A stretch of DNA of 64,000 bases from Azophilus sp965247035. GTDB lineage: Bacteria > Pseudomonadota > Gammaproteobacteria > Pseudomonadales > Azotimanducaceae. The notes beneath the pieces are model-generated. The model worked only from the letters and a program-made list of their open reading frames with translations. It searched no databases and was not told the DNA's origin. Positions 18,443-26,626 of this stretch are shown here, in pieces (within the stretch, counting starts at the first letter, position 1; each line of letters begins with the position of its first letter). The stretch covers positions 372,001 through 436,000 of the forward strand of contig CBDFGJ010000001.1 of assembly GCA_965247035.1 (NCBI GenBank). The letters are read 5' to 3'. Both the position numbers and the translations under genes were made by a program.

Positions 18443-18475
18443 TCGTGCAGCGGACAGGTGTGTTCCGCTGCACGA
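18443..18475. terminator. Perfect 12-bp inverted repeat after PuuD-like gene
   Basis: Arms TCGTGCAGCGGA (18443-18454) and TCCGCTGCACGA (18464-18475) enclose a 9-base loop, 22 bp after the stop codon. The position suits a transcript end, but no T-run follows on either strand, so it may be a terminator aided by Rho or a stabilising 3' hairpin. A second small palindrome (CTATCCT/AGGATAG) lies at 18507-18525. Confidence 0.45.
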
Positions 18476-18683
18476 TGCAGTTGGGGGCTTTAGGTCAGCG
18501 CGACGGCTATCCTTGATCAGGATAGGCGGTGCAGGCAGTGAAGCCACAGGATTCCAAGGTTTCCCGGACACAAGCAAGGCGCCCCTTCTTAGCCTTTCAT
18601 TCAGCGACAAGTGGAAGACGTCTTTGTCGGCTTGGCGCCGCAGTCGGGTAATATAAGTCGCTTGGTGACTTGAGTACGAGCAG

Positions 18684-19472
18684 ATGTCCAAACAAGACCC
18701 CCCCAGCATTGCCGCTGCACCCGATGACGCCCGCAGACGGTCTGCTAGCAGTGCAAGGAGGCCGCGCGGCGGCAATGGTGCTCAAATCGTCGGCGGCAAG
18801 CTGTATTTCATCAGCGTGCTGCTCGTCTTGCTGATAGTTGGGTTGAGCGCCGCAGGCTGGTTCATCGCCGATCAGCACCAATTGTTGCTTGATGAGCAGG
18901 CCAAGACAGCTGATGCCAGCCGTCGGCTGCAAGCCGTGGAGAGTCATTTGCACATGACAGACCAGGCGTTGAGCGAAACCGATGCGGAAACCGATGAGCA
19001 GATCAAGCTTTGGGAGTCCGAGGTACGCAAACTGTGGACGGTGACCAACGGGCGCAACAAGGACTGGATTGAGGGCAATCAGAAGCAACTGAAGGAGCAG
19101 GAATCCCTCATATTCAGCCTTCAAGGCGCCAACAAATCAATGCAAAGCGCGGTGGATAGGCACGAGCAGGCGTTTGTGCAGCAGCAGGATATGATTGACC
19201 AACTTGCCAACATTAAGCTGCAGCTGCAGCAGGTTTTGCGCAGCCAGCGGGACTTGGTTGACCGAATGAATGTGGCCAGCCAATCGATTGCCTCGCTGAA
19301 CAAGCGGGTAGTCGAAAACGAGCAGGCCATCACCGCCATCGACACCCACCGTGTGCAGGTCAACAACCGTTTGGCGCAATTGGAGCGTGATCAAGCGCAG
19401 GTTAAAGACCGCTTGACGCAAATCGGCAGCCAATTGAATCTCGTGACGGCAACCCCGACGTCCTCGCCGTAG
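18684..19472 (+). CDS. Inner-membrane coiled-coil protein
   Basis: A 262-residue bitopic protein: a basic, Arg-rich cytoplasmic segment (1-38), one transmembrane helix (~39-62, LYFISVLLVLLIVGLSAAGWF), then a long periplasmic alpha-helical region (~65-250) of Gln/Glu-rich heptads predicted to form a coiled coil. A central WTVTNGRNKDWIE segment breaks the heptads. Similar single-helix coiled-coil proteins of unknown role are common in gammaproteobacteria; possible scaffolds in cell division or envelope organisation. No enzyme motif is present. It is followed after 45 bp by a phosphotransferase in the same direction but no functional link is evident. Confidence 0.7.
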   Translation: MSKQDPPSIAAAPDDARRRSASSARRPRGGNGAQIVGGKLYFISVLLVLLIVGLSAAGWFIADQHQLLLDEQAKTADASRRLQAVESHLHMTDQALSETDAETDEQIKLWESEVRKLWTVTNGRNKDWIEGNQKQLKEQESLIFSLQGANKSMQSAVDRHEQAFVQQQDMIDQLANIKLQLQQVLRSQRDLVDRMNVASQSIASLNKRVVENEQAITAIDTHRVQVNNRLAQLERDQAQVKDRLTQIGSQLNLVTATPTSSP

Positions 19473-19517
19473 AGTCCTTGGCGCGGGCGATAGCTGTTCA
19501 TTTGTGGAGAATCAAGA

Positions 19518-20534
19518 TTGGAGGGCATCAACGAGGGGACTGTCACAGCGTGGTTGGCGGAGCATATTGATGGCTTGACGCCGCCGCTTGAGTTTTCATT
19601 GATTGCGGGCGGGCATTCGAATCTCACTTACCGTTGCCTTGACCAAACGGGCGCGAGCTACGTGCTGCGGCGTCCACCCCTTGGCGCCGTGCTTGAGAGC
19701 GCCCATGACATGGGGCGCGAGCACCGCATCATAGATGCGCTTAGGGATTCACCCGTACCTGTGGCGCCCGCCTTGGGCCTATGCCGGGAGGTAGCGGTAA
19801 ACGATGCGCCGTTCTACGTGATGGACTATGTGGAAGGCGAAGTGCTGCATGATGCGAGTGTGGCCCATGCCCTGTCGGAAGCAGACCGGCACAGCGTCGG
19901 CATGCACGCAATTGAGGTACTCGCGCAACTGCATGGGCTGGATCCGGATGCCGTGGGCCTCGGCAACCTAGGTCGTAAGGAGGCTTATCTGGCTCGACAG
20001 CTCAAGCGCTGGAACCGGCAATGGGAGGCTTCTAAAACCCACGAAATACCGGCAATGGAGGAGACCTCGCGCATTCTGGCCAAGACCATGCCGACGCAAA
20101 TCGGTGCCGCCATCGTCCACGGCGACTATCGACTAGGCAACATGATCTCTAACGGTGGCAAGATCCAAGCGGTGTTGGACTGGGAACTTTGCACCCTTGG
20201 GGACCCGTTGGCGGATGTGGGTTACCTGCTCAACTCCTGGGTGGAGCCTGGGGATCCGGAGCTCGGCAGCGGCAGCGAACCGCCGCCGACAACGGCCGGT
20301 GGCTTTCCCTCCCGCCAAGCCATCAGCGATTGGTATCAACAGAGCAGCGGGCGCAACCTGTCGGACATTAACTATTACCGGGCTTTTTCCCATTGGCGTC
20401 TAGCCGCCATCGGCCAAGGCGTGTACAAGCGCTACTTGGTGGGCGCCATGGGCAGCGACAGGGATTTGGATTTGGATGCCTACCGGGAAAGCGTTAGCGC
20501 ACGAGCGCAGGCCGCGCTTGATTTGCTGACTTGA
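19518..20534 (+). CDS. Aminoglycoside-phosphotransferase-family kinase (acyl-CoA dehydrogenase-associated type)
   Basis: A 338-residue kinase-fold protein. IAGGHSNLTYR is the nucleotide-binding loop, VLRRPP holds the ATP lysine region, the Brenner-type catalytic loop is VHGDYRLGNM, and the metal-binding LDWELCTLGDPLADVGYL follows. This subgroup resembles the N-terminal kinase domain of ACAD10/11, which phosphorylates 4-hydroxyacyl-CoA in hydroxy-acid catabolism, and not drug-resistance enzymes. No acyl-CoA dehydrogenase is adjacent. The best start is a TTG at 19518 with GGAG 10 bp upstream; the only nearby ATG candidates would remove the conserved N-terminus. Confidence 0.85.
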   Translation: MEGINEGTVTAWLAEHIDGLTPPLEFSLIAGGHSNLTYRCLDQTGASYVLRRPPLGAVLESAHDMGREHRIIDALRDSPVPVAPALGLCREVAVNDAPFYVMDYVEGEVLHDASVAHALSEADRHSVGMHAIEVLAQLHGLDPDAVGLGNLGRKEAYLARQLKRWNRQWEASKTHEIPAMEETSRILAKTMPTQIGAAIVHGDYRLGNMISNGGKIQAVLDWELCTLGDPLADVGYLLNSWVEPGDPELGSGSEPPPTTAGGFPSRQAISDWYQQSSGRNLSDINYYRAFSHWRLAAIGQGVYKRYLVGAMGSDRDLDLDAYRESVSARAQAALDLLT

Positions 20535-20570
20535 GTTGACTAGCGCGGGCTGGCAATAAGGCCCTAGAGA

Positions 20571-20699
20571 GAAAAAAGGCGTGTCAGCGAAAGCAGCTCG
20601 GTTAAGAAGGCTGCTGACGCTGAAACAACTTCACTGCTAGGGAAGCACACAGGAGGAAAGGCTGTGATGAAGTTGCGTACACGCCTAAAACTGTAATTG
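20571..20699 (-). ncRNA. Predicted structured small RNA downstream of MerR gene
   Basis: About 129 nt transcribed on the minus strand from a promoter at 20706-20733 to a terminator at 20572-20620. The 5' half folds as a hairpin: CAACUUCA and UGAAGUUG pair perfectly (+ strand 20668-20675 and 20626-20633), and inside it CACAG/CUGUG (20662-20666, 20648-20652) presents a CCUUUCCUC loop, complementary to Shine-Dalgarno sequences. A second C/U tract (CUUCCCU) lies unpaired in the large internal loop. The 3' half is a GC-rich terminator followed by six U. There is no convincing open frame. This is prediction from promoter, structure and terminator together; the targets are unknown. A CU-rich loop is typical of Hfq-type or SD-blocking regulators. 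Confidence 0.6.
20572..20620 (-). terminator. Rho-independent terminator of the small RNA
   Basis: On the minus strand GCGTCAGC (complement of 20613-20620) pairs with GCTGAC-ACGC (20579-20588, two-base bulge), with an extra inner AGC/GCT pairing, and is followed by six T (20572-20577). It could also end read-through from the MerR gene. Confidence 0.7.
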
Positions 20700-20705
20700 T
20701 GCGCC

Positions 20706-20733
20706 ATTATGTACAGTACAATTCCTACGTCAA
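20706..20733 (-). promoter_or_regulatory. MerR-type promoter with TGTACnGTACA operator
   Basis: On the minus strand -35 TTGACG (20728-20733) and -10 CATAAT (20706-20711) are 16 bp apart. The spacer carries a perfect palindrome TGTACTGTACA (20710-20720). A dyad between -35 and -10 is the hallmark of MerR-family control, and the same half-sites recur at the MerR gene's own promoter. Confidence 0.65.
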
Positions 20734-20782
20734 GTCTTTTTTTTATATTTGTATAGGTTTTGTATAGATTGTTGTTCCAAGC

Positions 20783-21664
20783 TCAATTCGTCGCTTCCAC
20801 AAAGGTTTCCAAGGCCGCTTCAAGCCTCCTTCGCGCTTCGGCACACTCAGTATGGGCGTCGCCATAGAGCGCGGCGTGCGCCGCTGTCGCTTCGTCCGCG
20901 CTGACGCAGTTGAGCATGTAGTCGGCAAAGGCGTTTAGTTGGGATATCAGTTCCACGAGATGTTGCGGGCACTTGCTTGGGTCAGTGCTGCTGGCCGCGA
21001 TGGCGACCAGCTCGGCGTCCGTGAAGCGCCTCTTGGCTTCGCTCGGAGCGCGCTGCGGCCCGGTGGCGCAGGCGATTTCCAATTCGCGCCAGTCCATGGG
21101 CCAGCTCAACAACTCAATGCTCAAGTCCGCCACCCGCTGCAAGTACTTGTCAGCCGCGAATTGATAGGCCATGATAATTCGGATTTCGGGGTACTTTTTT
21201 CTTATTTGTTCAACGGGTTGCATTGTGAGGACAGGCACTTGGGCAATGAGGACATCAAGTGCTGGCGGCGTTGAGCCATCGGCTGCGAACGCCGTCATGT
21301 TCATCCACTGCGCCACAACCTCCAAGCGGGAGCCAGCTTCCTGCTGATGCGCAAGCAGAGTCAGATTGGGGCCGATCAGGCCCACTCTAGGCGAGTGCGC
21401 AACACTCGTTCGGGACTCGGCTAGACGCGCCATCAATTGTTCGTTCGATAGGCTGGCCAAGCTGGAAATGGGGAAGCCTTGATCGACGAGTTGCTTGATG
21501 TGCCTTAGCTGGGCAAGCTGTTCATTGCTGTAGTAGCGCGTTCTGCCCTGCCGATGGGCTGGCTCCAAGCCATAGCGGCGCTCCCAAGCACGCAAGCGCT
21601 CCACGGCAATGCCGGTGAGGTTGGCCACGCTACCTATGCGGTGCAAATAGCCTTCAATGCCCAT
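20783..21664 (-). CDS. MerR-family regulator, CarH/LitR-like architecture
   Basis: A 293-residue regulator from the ATG at 21664. Residues 1-75 are a MerR winged-helix domain (RIGSVANLTGIAVERLRAW, ERRYGLEPAHRQGRTRYYSN). Residues ~120-230 have a Rossmann-like alpha/beta pattern (VGLIGPNL... LDVLIAQVPVL... IRIIMAYQF) like the cobalamin-binding half of CarH/LitR photoreceptor regulators, but the B12-ligating DxHxxG motif is not seen. Gammaproteobacterial LitR-like proteins of this cobalamin-free kind are known to work with separate light sensors; that role here is inference. The frame is open to 21853, but this would read through the operator region. TGTAC sites at its own promoter suggest autoregulation. 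Confidence 0.8.
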   Translation of the reverse strand: MGIEGYLHRIGSVANLTGIAVERLRAWERRYGLEPAHRQGRTRYYSNEQLAQLRHIKQLVDQGFPISSLASLSNEQLMARLAESRTSVAHSPRVGLIGPNLTLLAHQQEAGSRLEVVAQWMNMTAFAADGSTPPALDVLIAQVPVLTMQPVEQIRKKYPEIRIIMAYQFAADKYLQRVADLSIELLSWPMDWRELEIACATGPQRAPSEAKRRFTDAELVAIAASSTDPSKCPQHLVELISQLNAFADYMLNCVSADEATAAHAALYGDAHTECAEARRRLEAALETFVEATN

Positions 21665-21676
21665 TTTTTTGCTGTC

Positions 21677-21726
21677 TTGCACAGTACAAATGCTCTGCAT
21701 TGTACATGTTGTTAGCAGCTTGTCTA
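21677..21726 (-). promoter_or_regulatory. Promoter and operator sites of the MerR gene
   Basis: On the minus strand -35 TAGACA (21721-21726) and -10 TACAAT (21699-21704) are 16 bp apart. ACATGTACAAT overlaps the -10 and TTTGTACTGTGCAA (21677-21690) follows near the start of transcription. These half-sites match the operator at the small-RNA promoter, implying one regulator for both. Confidence 0.5.
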
Positions 21727-22096
21727 GGTTTTGTACGTTCCACGCCAAGGCGGTCCCAAAGTCCTGTGTGTCCCGACAGCGGCATCCCAGCAGCGGCAGG
21801 GCAAGCCTGGACTGCTCTTCAAGGATGGGTGCAAAAAGTTTGCGCACGCCCAAAGGTTCGAACAGACCAAACCGCCGGGCGCTCCGGGTGAGAATCGGTG
21901 CACCGTCGAAGGCCGTCAGATCCGAATTGAAGAATTCAAAGTCACCTCTCGGAGGGCGGATCTAGCGCTGCTTCAAAATTCACCAGCCAAGTGAGTTGTC
22001 GGGGACCCTTATGCGCGCCCGCAAGCGTTGATGCCGCCGACCATTCTGGTGAATCCATCAGTTCCCCATCAGGGTTAAGGCATTGGTGCGGCAGTG

Positions 22097-22158
22097 CGAT
22101 ATGCCCACACCGGTTAGGTGCTATACTTTTCGCCATGGGAGCAGAGTGTTGGACCATC
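22097..22158 (+). repeat. 62-bp direct repeat, copy 1
   Basis: Matches 23537-23598 in the same orientation at about 54 of 62 positions, including CGCCATGGGAGCAGAG and TTGGACCATC. The two copies bracket a coiled-coil pseudogene and the thrB-like gene, spaced 1440 bp. Confidence 0.8.
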
Positions 22159-22181
22159 ATCGGCGGTGCCCTGTGACAGCC

Positions 22182-22387
22182 ATGCTGACGAGTTTGGTTC
22201 GCCGGAACGTGCGTATGGACGCCCGCTTTGCTGAGGTCGATGCTCGATTCGATAGATCGACGTCCGTTTTGAAAAAATCGAACAGGAAATGGGCAGTCTG
22301 CGCGAACGCCTAGCCAACCTTGTTGCGGGCCTGCTTGATGGTCTGCGCGAGCCCATCTCGTCTCGTCACGACAAGCAAGCAGCCTAG
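22182..22387 (+). pseudogene. Frameshifted small coiled-coil protein
   Basis: From ATG at 22182 the frame reads MLTSLVRRNVRMDARFAEV, DARFDR, then breaks at about 22255. A second frame continues IDVRFEKIEQEMGSLRERL, ANLVAGLLDGLREPI and stops at 22387. Adding one base restores DARFDRIDVRFEKIEQ, the heptad-like repeats of short DUF1640-like or toxin-neighbour coiled-coil proteins. Expected length ~69 residues. It begins 24 bp after a dispersed 62-bp repeat. Confidence 0.55.
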
Positions 22388-22550
22388 GTCAACCGCCACA
22401 TTCGAGCGGACGCGCCTTGCGCGACAGGACACTAGGTTGGCAGGATCGTATCGGCGAGAAGATAGTGGCCGCACGCAAACTTGATTCATTGGTCACGCTG
22501 TTTCCGAGATCAAGAGGATTAGGCGTTTCCCGGCAGATTCAAGGCCGCTG

Positions 22551-23516
22551 ATGAACGAGGTCACCCATCTTGAGCGCCCGGAGATCGAGGCCGTGTTGGG
22601 CCGCTACAGAGTGGGAAGCCTCGTTGATTATTGCTTGGCCGAACATGGGGTCGAGAACAGCAACTACTTCCTGCAAACGCGGCAGGACGGAGAGCGCAGG
22701 CATTGGGTTCTGACTGTTCTGGAACAGAAATCCAATAACGAAAACACTATCGCACCCTTACTTGATTTGTGCTCAGCCGCCGGTGTGCCGGTCGCGCCCA
22801 TCGTGCGCAACAGCGCTGGTTGCATCCAGGAATTCCTGAACGGTAAGGCGCTGCTTTTGGCGCCGAGACTGCCCGGGGAGCATCCGCTAGAACCGACTGC
22901 GGCGCAGATTCATCGCCTCGGGCAAGCCATTGCCGAACTCCACCTATCGACGGCGGAACCCGATTTCGAGGTGCCGGACTATCCGCGCGACGCACAGTGG
23001 TTGCGTCGATGCGCCAATGATGTGCGCCCGCACCTGCCAGCCGACGACTCCCGGCTGCTAGATGCGTCGTTGCGCCTTGTCACCCGACTGCTGCACCGCT
23101 TGCAAGCGTCGCCCCTGCCCCGGGGCCTCATTCACGGGGACCTCTTCCGTGACAACGTCCTCTTCGCTGGCGCTACGCTCACCGGGCTGCTGGATTTTCA
23201 TCACGCCGCTGGCGGATGGCTGGTTTACGATCTTGCGGTAGCGGCCAACGACTGGTGCAGCGGCACCGACGGGCGGCTGAGGCAGGACCGCGCCAGGACT
23301 TTGCTCAGCGCGTATCATCAGCTGCGCCCGCTGACCGCCGGCGAATGCGACGCTTTTCCAGAATTCATGTCCTATGCCGCTCTGGCGTTCTGGCTGTCGC
23401 GCCTGACCGCCGTCGTCAAGGCCGGTGCTGGCGAGCCGGTTCGGATCAGGGACCCCGAAGAATTCAAGCGCATCAGCGCTGATCGTCTGGCGCCGGAAAT
23501 CCGCTGGAAGCCGTAG
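22551..23516 (+). CDS. thrB: Homoserine kinase, ThrB type II (APH fold)
   Basis: A 321-residue kinase of the type found in Pseudomonas and alphaproteobacteria, unrelated to the GHMP-type ThrB of E. coli. The N-terminus (EIEAVLGRYRVGSLVDYCL, VENSNYFLQT), the catalytic loop LIHGDLFRDNVLF and the metal motif GLLDFHHAAGGWLVYDLAV match this family. It phosphorylates homoserine on the way to threonine. A clear thrC or hom is not nearby. The nearly complete length (~320 in the family) suggests it is functional. Its position between two copies of a 62-bp repeat suggests that the segment may have been moved as a unit. Confidence 0.88.
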   Translation: MNEVTHLERPEIEAVLGRYRVGSLVDYCLAEHGVENSNYFLQTRQDGERRHWVLTVLEQKSNNENTIAPLLDLCSAAGVPVAPIVRNSAGCIQEFLNGKALLLAPRLPGEHPLEPTAAQIHRLGQAIAELHLSTAEPDFEVPDYPRDAQWLRRCANDVRPHLPADDSRLLDASLRLVTRLLHRLQASPLPRGLIHGDLFRDNVLFAGATLTGLLDFHHAAGGWLVYDLAVAANDWCSGTDGRLRQDRARTLLSAYHQLRPLTAGECDAFPEFMSYAALAFWLSRLTAVVKAGAGEPVRIRDPEEFKRISADRLAPEIRWKP

Positions 23517-23536
23517 AGAACCCAGCTCCGATCTTT

Positions 23537-23598
23537 CGATATGCCCACGCTGATTAGGAGCTATGCTCCTCGCCATGGGAGCAGAGTCTTGGACCATC
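23537..23598 (+). repeat. 62-bp direct repeat, copy 2
   Basis: Second copy of the repeat at 22097-22158, starting 20 bp after the thrB stop. It contains AGGAGCTATGCTCCT, a near-perfect palindrome that is degenerate in copy 1. On the minus strand it reads MVQDSAPMARSIAP; both copies keep a similar reading, but the frame is short and I do not call a gene. Confidence 0.8.
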
Positions 23599-23700
23599 CT
23601 AAGTCAACCTCAGATGTGGCAGGGTGTGACCCTTGGTTCGCTTTGTGGAGTGCGCCACGGCCCCCGGGTGCCGGCTTGGTTGCATGGCGAGCGCACCAGG

Positions 23701-24666
23701 TCAGGGCGTCGGGACGCGCAGCAGAAACACGGTGAAGTAAACGTCGTCGTCGCTCCAGCTCGCCTGCAGCCGGAAACCGCCGCTTTCCGCTAAGCGCACG
23801 AACTGTTCGTGGTCGTACTTGTACGAGTTCTCCGTGTGTATGGCCTCGCCGTGACGAAACTCTATCTCCACCCCGTCAATCTTCAGCTTCTGGTTCGCCT
23901 GACTCTTCAGGTGCATCTGCAAGCAGCCCGCCTCGGCATCGTAGGTCGCCAAATGGCTGAAGGCTGCGGGATCGAAATTCGCTGCCAGCGCGGAGTTGAT
24001 GTGCTTGAGGATGTTTATGTTGAACTCGGCCGTGACCCCGGCGCTGTCGTTGTAGGCCGCCTCGATCAAGTCAGCGTCCTTTTTGCGGTCCACTCCCATC
24101 AGCAGCCAGCCGCCAGCGCCCAAAGTTGCAGCGACCTGCCGCAGAAAACCAGCCGCACCCTGCGGATCGATGTTGCCGATGCTGGAGCCGGGGAAGAAAC
24201 CGATTTTTTTCTCGTGCGCCACCACCGCCGGCAAAGCGAACGGCTTGGTGATGTCCACGCAGGTGGGATAGATGTGCAGGTGGGGATAGTCCGCGTACAG
24301 ATCGGCAGCCGTGCGCTCCAAGTGGCTTCTGGATATGTCCAGAGGCACATAGGCGGCCGGGCGCAATACTTCGAGCAGACGGCGAATCTTCAAGCTGGAT
24401 CCGGCACCGTATTCGACTAGGCAGCCACCATCGCCGACCTGTTCAAGCACTTCCGGCAGGCAGATGTCGAACAGCCCGATTTCGGTACGGGTCAGATAGT
24501 ATTCCGGCAGTCGGGTGATGGCCTCGAACAACTGTGAACCGCGTTGATCGTAAAAGTACTTGGGTGTGATGTATTTGGGCTGGTGGGTGAGGCCGGCGAC
24601 CACCTCCGTTAGCATGTCAGCCGTTGATGGCTGCAGGTCGAAGAATTCGTAGCGGCCCGACGACAT
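23701..24666 (-). CDS. egtD: L-histidine N-alpha-methyltransferase (ergothioneine biosynthesis)
   Basis: A 321-residue SAM-dependent methyltransferase. YITPKYFYDQRGSQLFEAIT, RLPEYYLTRTE and LVEYGAGSSLKIRRLL (SAM-binding) are EgtD signatures; GFFPGSSIGNI and DRKKDADLIEAAYND line the histidine site, and the C-terminal ENSYKYDHEQF holds the family's conserved Tyr-containing segment. EgtD trimethylates histidine to hercynine, the first step to the redox thiol ergothioneine. It lies directly after egtB: the egtB stop and the egtD ATG adjoin, so the genes are co-translated. No egtC or egtE is adjacent, as in many proteobacterial two-gene clusters. Confidence 0.95.
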   Translation of the reverse strand: MSSGRYEFFDLQPSTADMLTEVVAGLTHQPKYITPKYFYDQRGSQLFEAITRLPEYYLTRTEIGLFDICLPEVLEQVGDGGCLVEYGAGSSLKIRRLLEVLRPAAYVPLDISRSHLERTAADLYADYPHLHIYPTCVDITKPFALPAVVAHEKKIGFFPGSSIGNIDPQGAAGFLRQVAATLGAGGWLLMGVDRKKDADLIEAAYNDSAGVTAEFNINILKHINSALAANFDPAAFSHLATYDAEAGCLQMHLKSQANQKLKIDGVEIEFRHGEAIHTENSYKYDHEQFVRLAESGGFRLQASWSDDDVYFTVFLLRVPTP

Positions 24667-25926
24667 TCAGGTCAGATCCCGGGCCAACCGAACGCCGCTG
24701 AACTGCCAGCGTTCGCTGGGAAGAAAGAAGTTGCGATAGCTCGCCCGCATGTGACCTCTAGGTGTCGCGCAGGAGCCGCCGCGCAGCACCAGTTGGCTGC
24801 TCATGAATTTGCCGTTGTACTCGCCAAGGGCTCCAAGCGGCGGCTGATATCCAGGATAGGGGCCGTAGGCGCTTCGTGTCCACTCCCATACATCGCCAAA
24901 GAACTGGTCTTGGACGCGGTGGGCGCCAGGATGCAGAAGGTTGTCGTCGGCGAAGTTGCCAGCTTGGGCGTCCAAGCCCTGAGCCGCTGCTTCCCATTCG
25001 AATTCCGTCGGCAATCGGCTACCGGCCCAGCGAGCGTAGGCGTCGGCTTCGAAGGCGCTGACGTGGACCACCGGATCCTGTAGCCGCACGGGCGCTTCGC
25101 CGCTCAGCCGATATTCCCGCCAGCATCCATCCCGCAACCGCCAGTACAGTGGGGCGCGCCAGCGGTTGGCTTGCACCGCCGTCCAGCCTTCGTCCAGCCA
25201 CAAAGCTGGGTTTCCATAGCCACCGTCGTCCATGAATTGCAGATATTCGCCATTGGTGACCGGGCGCTTTGCCAAGGCGAAGGGCGTCAGCCAGACCCGA
25301 TGGCGCGGTCGTTCGTTGTCGAAGCAGAACGTCCCATCTCCAGCCCCGATTTCCACTAGGCCGCCTTGGTGCTCGGTCAATTCGAGATCGTCAACCCGGT
25401 CCTTGGCAACCTGCAGGTCCTCCCGATAGGGCGGTTTCAAGGGGTTGAGGCCCAAGTTGCACTTGAGGTCCGTCAGGATCAACTCCTGGTGTTGCTGCTC
25501 ATGCTGAAGGCCCAACTCGATGAGCCGGCGGACGTTAGCGTCGATCCGGTCGAGCAGCGGCGCCATGGCTTGATCGACCACTTGGCGGTACGCCTGCACC
25601 TGATCGAGGGTGGGCCGAGACAACAGCCCACGGCGCGGTCTCGGATAGGGTTGGCCAACGCCTTGGTAGTAGGAGTTGAACAGCGTCTCGTAACAGGGGT
25701 TGACCGGCTTATAGGATGCCAAAAACGCTCGCAGCAAGAACGTCTCGAAGAACCAAGTGGTGTGCGCCAGATGCCATTTGGGCGGACTGGCGTTTTCCAT
25801 GGGCTGCACGCCGTAGTCGTCCACTTGCAGCGGCCGGCAAAGGTCTACGCTGCGAGCGCGTATAGCTGCAAATCGATCGCTCAACGAGCAGTCACCAAAT
25901 TCCGTTGCCGGTGAATGGCTGGGCAT
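24667..25926 (-). CDS. egtB: Hercynine oxygenase / sulfoxide synthase EgtB
   Basis: A 419-residue protein with an N-terminal DinB-like domain carrying the three iron-binding histidines (HLAHTTWFFET and HEQQHQELILTD) and a C-terminal formylglycine-generating-enzyme-like (FGE-sulfatase) domain (NGEYLQFMDDGGY, RLPTEFEWEAAA, GDVWEWTRSAY, GGSCATP, SYRNFF). EgtB joins hercynine with cysteine or gamma-glutamylcysteine in an O2- and Fe(II)-dependent step. As the first gene of the pair it should carry the promoter, in the ~100 bp before 25926. With egtD it gives the core of ergothioneine synthesis; the C-S lyase step must be supplied elsewhere. Confidence 0.95.
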   Translation of the reverse strand: MPSHSPATEFGDCSLSDRFAAIRARSVDLCRPLQVDDYGVQPMENASPPKWHLAHTTWFFETFLLRAFLASYKPVNPCYETLFNSYYQGVGQPYPRPRRGLLSRPTLDQVQAYRQVVDQAMAPLLDRIDANVRRLIELGLQHEQQHQELILTDLKCNLGLNPLKPPYREDLQVAKDRVDDLELTEHQGGLVEIGAGDGTFCFDNERPRHRVWLTPFALAKRPVTNGEYLQFMDDGGYGNPALWLDEGWTAVQANRWRAPLYWRLRDGCWREYRLSGEAPVRLQDPVVHVSAFEADAYARWAGSRLPTEFEWEAAAQGLDAQAGNFADDNLLHPGAHRVQDQFFGDVWEWTRSAYGPYPGYQPPLGALGEYNGKFMSSQLVLRGGSCATPRGHMRASYRNFFLPSERWQFSGVRLARDLT

Positions 25927-26021
25927 GGCCCCTCCTTTAGCGCTCTGCCAGTCGCCGCCACAAACGATTCAATGCGTTGCCGTGAAAATCAGCGCGGTGG
26001 CGCAAGATCAGATGCATTGAG

Positions 26022-26621
26022 TCAAAGGGCCAGTTGACGATACGCGGACACCAGCGCATCGGCCTCATGCGGTGCCCGGATCAATCCGCGATACCGGCCA
26101 TCGGGGTCGATCAACACGATCTGGCTGGAGTGCTCCACGCTGAAACCACCCTGGCCGTCCGGCAGGGTGGCAAACGCCACATCAACGTTGCGGGCGAGCT
26201 TCAAAGTCTCGGAAGGGTCGCCTCGCAAGCCCACAAAGGCAGCGGAGAACCGCACCAGATAGCTGGCTATGGTTGGCCCGTCGTCCCGCTCGGGATCGAC
26301 GCTGATGAACAGCCCGCGAAACTGGTCACCACCCGGCAGGGCCCTGATCCGCTTCTCGGCTTTGGCCAACACCGCCAAAGAAGTGGGGCAGATGTGCGGA
26401 CAATGGGTAAAGCCGAAGAAAAGGTAGTTCCAGTGGCCGAGCAGATCGTGGGTGCCAAACGGAATCCCCTCCTGGGTTTCCAGCCGGAAATCCGCTACTT
26501 CCACCGGCTGGGACAGCGTTAGTGTCTTAGATTGCGTCGGGGGTTGCTCGACCGGCTCGCCGCTGCAGGCGGCAAGCAGCAGTGCCATGCCGATGGTGAG
26601 CAATGGGCGGTAGGAGATCAT
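26022..26621 (-). CDS. SCO1/SenC-family copper chaperone lipoprotein
   Basis: A 199-residue periplasmic protein from the ATG at 26621. Lipobox AAC (LLLAACSG) gives a membrane anchor; the thioredoxin-like fold has the copper-binding CPHICP (CxxxC) in FFGFTHCPHICPTSLAVL and the distal His in EHSSQIVLIDPDGRY. SCO proteins deliver copper to the CuA site of cytochrome c oxidase subunit II. It is the last gene of the ctaA-ctaB-SCO1 group, 5 bp after the ctaB stop, as commonly found at oxidase loci. The oxidase subunits would be expected nearby but are not in the window, which starts the group at ctaA. A longer open frame upstream overlaps ctaB and is rejected. Confidence 0.93.
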   Translation of the reverse strand: MISYRPLLTIGMALLLAACSGEPVEQPPTQSKTLTLSQPVEVADFRLETQEGIPFGTHDLLGHWNYLFFGFTHCPHICPTSLAVLAKAEKRIRALPGGDQFRGLFISVDPERDDGPTIASYLVRFSAAFVGLRGDPSETLKLARNVDVAFATLPDGQGGFSVEHSSQIVLIDPDGRYRGLIRAPHEADALVSAYRQLAL

Positions 26622-26626
26622 TCGGG

